Assembly: GCA_964537875.1 (NCBI GenBank)
Contig: CAZIDN010000039.1
Coordinates: 1-34,703 of the forward strand
Length of the DNA: 34,703 nucleotides
Direction of reading: 5' to 3'
Origin: JAPKZH01 sp964537875
GTDB taxonomy: Bacteria; Acidobacteriota; Aminicenantia; Aminicenantales; UBA4085
The notes beneath the pieces are model-generated. The model saw only the letters and a program-made list of their open reading frames with translations, was not told the DNA's origin and ran no database searches. The translations under genes were made by a program, and so were the position numbers. Numbering within the stretch: position 1 is the first letter of the stretch; every line of letters starts with the position of its first letter. Of the stretch, positions 31,470 to 34,703 are shown piece by piece.

Positions 31470-33467
31470 TTACCGCTCTTCTTTCTCCAGCTTCTTTTTG
31501 ATTTTGTCAGTCGCCACCTGGGCTTCCGCCTTGATGTCGTCAAACTCCAAGAGGGATTCGGCGAATCCCTGGGCGTCGGGGCAGGCGAAATTCGGCAGAA
31601 TCCCCAGGACGAGCCTCTTTTCCTCCGGACGGTCCGCCAGGCCATAGGCCAGCTTCAGGTCCCTGACGGCGGATTCGGGCGAGCGGAATCTCTCGAGACC
31701 GATCAGACGGACGTAGGCCTGCAGAGTCAAGATCTCGTGGACCTCGTTTTTGGTGGTCCGGTTGATCTGGAGCACGTCATCCTTGGCGGTGATGGTCGGC
31801 CAGATGGCTAGGGCGCGCACGGCCGCGTCCACCACCTCGGCATCGGGATCTGTCAGGGCCTCGCGGAGCAGGGGAAGCGCACTGTCGTCTCCGATCCTTC
31901 CCAGCATATGGAAGAGAATCGATTTATTCTTTATATCTTTCTCTTTGTCCAGTTTTCCCTTGACCGCGCCCGACCGCGCCAATGGATTGGAAATTTTTCT
32001 GGCGAGGGCGACGACCGCATTTTCGATCTCTGCCTGTTCCTGCTCGTTTTCGGTTTTGAGGAGTAGGTCGAGCAGGCCGGGGATATCAGACGGAGTGCCG
32101 ATGACCTTGAGCGCTCTGAGTGCTGTCTGGCGCACCTTGGCTGAAGAAGACTCTTCATTCTTGACGAGCCATGTTTTCCCGGCGAATATCCGCCGCTCTC
32201 CGATGCTCATGAGGAATTCATTCAGGACATCGTCGGCGGGCTGCTTGGCCAGGAGGGAAATGACTTCCTCATCGACCTCCCGACCCTTCAGCCCCCACAG
32301 ACTGGTGCGTGCGATTTCTTGTTCCTTCCTCTGGGATTTTGCCGCCGCTTCGGCCAGGAAGGCGACGGTTGAGGCATCACCCACTTTTTCCAGCGCCTTC
32401 AAACCGGCGATGCGGATAGGCTCTTGAGGGCTCCGGGCGGCCTGGAGGACGGGGGAAAGAACCTGATTCTTGGGATATTCGGCGAGGACGGCCAGGAGCT
32501 GGACCTGGCCGTCCTCGGGAAGCTTGGGGAGCAGCGTGCAGATAGGGGTGATGCTCGAAGCATCAAATACTTTTTTAACCATGCCGATGGCCGGAATATA
32601 AAGCTCCTGGTCAGCGCCTTCAAGCGCGGCCAGGATGATTTTTGCGGCTTGATCTCCGGCGGCGGCGATCTTTCCGCTCATGGCCGCGCGGCGAAGAGCG
32701 GCCGGGAGCTTGAGCCCGAGCATTTGATTATATATTCCCGATGCCGCGTCTGCGTTTTTGAGCGCCATAAAATCCTCGGCGCATACGAGAAGGGCCGACC
32801 CGATTTGGGCCTGGAGCTCGCCCTTGGTTTTTCCCAGGGCGGTCGTGAGGACGCCTGCGGCTTCCTTGCCCCCGATCCGGCCCAAGGAAAAAACGGCAGC
32901 CGAAGCGATGTCCTTCTTCGAATCCAAGATCAATGCGCCGAGCATCGGAACCGCCGCCTGAGTTTTTCTCTTTCCCAGAGAGGAAATGATGCCGAGCATG
33001 ATATCGCCCTCAGAATTTCCCAGAGCTTTGAGCAGGGCCTTATCGGCTGCATCTCCCGGGATTTTTTCCAAGGCATAGCGGGCCATGTCCGATGTCTCTT
33101 TTTGGACCAGTATCTTTTCGAGAACAGGAACGGATTTTTCACCGCCGATGACCCGCAGTTGGCGGCAGACAGCCATCTTGGCGACCGAGCTGGCTTGGGA
33201 ATCGAGAAACGCCAGGAGTTTCCCCTCGCAGGCCAGCCTTGCCTCAGCGGCGTCCTTATTGGCGAGAACATAGTTGCGCAGGTTCCAAAACGCCTCCGAA
33301 TTCAACCCGCCGTCGTAAGTGGCCAACTGCTTGAGAATGTCGTCGAGATTCTGTGGGGCTATGGCTTTCGTGCTTTGCCCGCCGGATTGGAGAGCGGGCA
33401 TCGGCAATGGAATCAAAAAGAGGGCCAGGGCTGCAATCGCGATTGTTTTGATTCTTTGTTTCCGCAT
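31470..33467 (-). CDS. Exported HEAT-repeat protein
   Basis: A 665-residue protein from ATG 33467; the frame is open to 33548 but only this start yields a clean signal peptide (MRKQRIKTIAIAALALFLIP, AxA-like site near PALQ). The rest is tandem helical repeats with signatures such as ALEKIPGDAADKALLKALGN and KKDIASAAVFSLGRIGGKEA. Its overall pattern and C-terminal region (LQAYVRLIGLERF, then EEKRLVLGILPNFACPDAQG) parallel the solenoid of the 4867-7668 protein. It ends where that protein continues into DUF1080. It starts 10 bases after the upstream Gfo/Idh/MocA gene, so the oxidoreductase-HEAT pairing is repeated. Likely a periplasmic scaffold; no catalytic motif is visible. Confidence 0.85.
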   Translation of the reverse strand: MRKQRIKTIAIAALALFLIPLPMPALQSGGQSTKAIAPQNLDDILKQLATYDGGLNSEAFWNLRNYVLANKDAAEARLACEGKLLAFLDSQASSVAKMAVCRQLRVIGGEKSVPVLEKILVQKETSDMARYALEKIPGDAADKALLKALGNSEGDIMLGIISSLGKRKTQAAVPMLGALILDSKKDIASAAVFSLGRIGGKEAAGVLTTALGKTKGELQAQIGSALLVCAEDFMALKNADAASGIYNQMLGLKLPAALRRAAMSGKIAAAGDQAAKIILAALEGADQELYIPAIGMVKKVFDASSITPICTLLPKLPEDGQVQLLAVLAEYPKNQVLSPVLQAARSPQEPIRIAGLKALEKVGDASTVAFLAEAAAKSQRKEQEIARTSLWGLKGREVDEEVISLLAKQPADDVLNEFLMSIGERRIFAGKTWLVKNEESSSAKVRQTALRALKVIGTPSDIPGLLDLLLKTENEQEQAEIENAVVALARKISNPLARSGAVKGKLDKEKDIKNKSILFHMLGRIGDDSALPLLREALTDPDAEVVDAAVRALAIWPTITAKDDVLQINRTTKNEVHEILTLQAYVRLIGLERFRSPESAVRDLKLAYGLADRPEEKRLVLGILPNFACPDAQGFAESLLEFDDIKAEAQVATDKIKKKLEKEER

Positions 33468-33477
33468 GTTCGTACCT

Positions 33478-34703
33478 CTATTCCGAAAGCTGCCAGGGCT
33501 TGCGGTAGGAGCGGCTGAGCAGGCGCGTGGCTTCCGGGTCACCAGCAATCGTTTCCGTGACCGGGTCCCAGTGGATCTTCCGCCCCGTTTCGATGGCGAT
33601 GACGCCGAGATGGCCGACGCTTGCCGACCTGTGGGCGACCTCGCAGGGCGTGATCGTGAGGGCTCTGGCCTTTACGCAGTCTAGGAAATTCTGGTAGTGG
33701 TCCCGGCTCTTATAGAGGCGGATTTCATTGGGGCCGATGACTTCGTTGACGAGATTGGCGGGCTGTGTCTCGAACGCGCCCCGGTCGACCCAAATCCAGC
33801 CGTATTCGCCGATCCATTTCGTGCCGCCCTGGATCTCCGGGTACCCCCCGGCCAAGATGATGGGCGTTCCGTCGGCATATTTGGTCTCGACCCAATACCG
33901 AAGGGCGCTGTTATAAATTCCGCTAGTCGGAAATTCGCCGCGCCCCTGGATTTCGACGGGGCCGTTATAATCAAACCCGAGTCCCCAGTGGGCGATGTCC
34001 AGATGATGGCCAATCCAGTCCATGAGCTGGCCGCCGCCGAAGTCCATGTTCCAACGCCAATTCATATGGACGCGGGCTTTGCAGTAGGGGATATAGGGGG
34101 ACGGCCCGACCCAAAAATCATAATCTAATTCGGGAGGAGGGGGCTCGATGTCCCATTCCCCGAATGTCCTGGCGAAATCGTGATGCCCCTCGGGCAGCCC
34201 GACCTCAACTCTGAGGATCTTTCCGATCCGTCCGTTTCGGACGAGCTCGCAGGCTTGGTGAAAATTGGCGACGGAGCGCTGCCAGCTTCCGGTCTGCCAG
34301 ACCCGGCCGTAGCGCTTCATGGCATCGCAGAGGGCCCGGCCTTCGGCCAGGCTGTGGGTGAGGGGTTTTTCGCCATAGATGTCGAAGCCGGCCCGGGCCG
34401 CGGCGATGGACAGGATGGCGTGCCAGTGGTCGGGCACAGCGATGGACACGGCATCGAGGTCCTTGCGCGCGTGGAGCTCGCGGAAATCATGATAGGTGGC
34501 GCAGTCTTCATTCCCGTAGTGTTCATTGACCATGTCCTGGACCTGCTTAAGATGGTCCTTGTCGATGTCGCAGACCGCGACCCACTGGACTTCGTCCTTT
34601 TCCAGGAATGCCTGCATGTTGGGAATGCCCATCATGCCGAAGCCGATGCCGGCCATGACGATGCGGTTGCTGGGGGCGACGGCGCCCGATTTCCCCAGCG
34701 CCG
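33478..34703 (-). CDS. Gfo/Idh/MocA family oxidoreductase, N-terminus outside the window
   Basis: The reading frame continues to the window edge. Codons beyond the internal Met at 34656 spell APSNRIV and join VMAGIGFGMMG, the usual lead into the Rossmann motif (GIGFGMMG) of exported family members, so the gene is 5' truncated here and probably Tat-signalled. GEKPLTH is the intact EKP motif. DFGGGQLMDWIGHHLDIAHW carries the C-terminal Asp/His residues. PPPELDYDFWVGPSPYIPY matches the equivalent segments of the 3588 and 8704 proteins (about LDYDFWLGPAPYKPY). The HEAT-repeat gene follows 10 bases after its stop. Substrate unknown. Confidence 0.92.
   Translation of the reverse strand, partial: ALGKSGAVAPSNRIVMAGIGFGMMGIPNMQAFLEKDEVQWVAVCDIDKDHLKQVQDMVNEHYGNEDCATYHDFRELHARKDLDAVSIAVPDHWHAILSIAAARAGFDIYGEKPLTHSLAEGRALCDAMKRYGRVWQTGSWQRSVANFHQACELVRNGRIGKILRVEVGLPEGHHDFARTFGEWDIEPPPPELDYDFWVGPSPYIPYCKARVHMNWRWNMDFGGGQLMDWIGHHLDIAHWGLGFDYNGPVEIQGRGEFPTSGIYNSALRYWVETKYADGTPIILAGGYPEIQGGTKWIGEYGWIWVDRGAFETQPANLVNEVIGPNEIRLYKSRDHYQNFLDCVKARALTITPCEVAHRSASVGHLGVIAIETGRKIHWDPVTETIAGDPEATRLLSRSYRKPWQLSE

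Overview
The window is about 34.7 kb of GC-rich bacterial chromosome with one 100-N scaffold gap near the left end, so it probably comes from a draft or metagenome-derived assembly. The gene set suggests a heterotrophic Gram-negative bacterium of the Acidobacteriota / Candidatus Aminicenantes type. The pointers are Tat-exported Gfo/Idh/MocA oxidoreductases, DUF1080 proteins, exported HEAT-repeat proteins, paired exported 6-bladed beta-propellers and a multihaem cytochrome. No rRNA or other taxonomic marker is present, so this placement is an inference from gene families. I saw no tRNA, rRNA, CRISPR array, transposase or phage gene.

Layout. (1) 46-1629: two small membrane proteins and a gap-interrupted glycine-zipper ORF. 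(2) 1752-12079, all + strand: GH29 alpha-L-fucosidase, Tat-exported Gfo/Idh/MocA oxidoreductase, a HEAT-repeat/DUF1080 fusion, exported M55 peptidase, a second Tat-exported oxidoreductase, a stand-alone DUF1080 protein and an exported ThuA-like protein. (3) 12156-18423 plus the cytochrome gene up to about 20754, all - strand: class II aldolase-like protein, small lipoprotein, Agl23-like GT-C membrane protein coupled to a discoidin protein, then an ApbE / cytochrome b / seven-haem cytochrome c operon. (4) 21015-24876, - strand: two more Gfo/Idh/MocA proteins around a TIM-barrel sugar isomerase/epimerase. (5) 25021-28869: beta-lactamase-fold hydrolase, Tat-exported Fe-S aldo/keto reductase and GNAT acetyltransferase. 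(6) 29071-31442: tandem AT-richer beta-propeller paralogues. (7) 31470-end, - strand: HEAT-repeat protein and a fifth Gfo/Idh/MocA protein running off the window.

How the genes may work together. Gfo/Idh/MocA dehydrogenases, DUF1080 proteins, ThuA-like proteins and xylose-isomerase-like TIM barrels recur in the recently recognised route in which a sugar is oxidised at C3 and the 3-keto-glycoside is then cleaved. Here most parts carry export signals, so I infer a largely periplasmic 3-keto-glycoside system, with fucosidase and aldolase-like enzymes at its edges. A notable sub-module is Gfo/Idh/MocA followed directly by a HEAT-repeat protein. It occurs twice (3588-7668 and 31470-34703), and in one copy the HEAT protein is fused to DUF1080.

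The intergenic regions are rich in palindromic elements: a near-perfect 24-bp-arm hairpin at 12084-12151, two inverted copies of one element bracketing 14266-16568, and clusters of a short interspersed repeat at 20807-20890 and 22520-22676.
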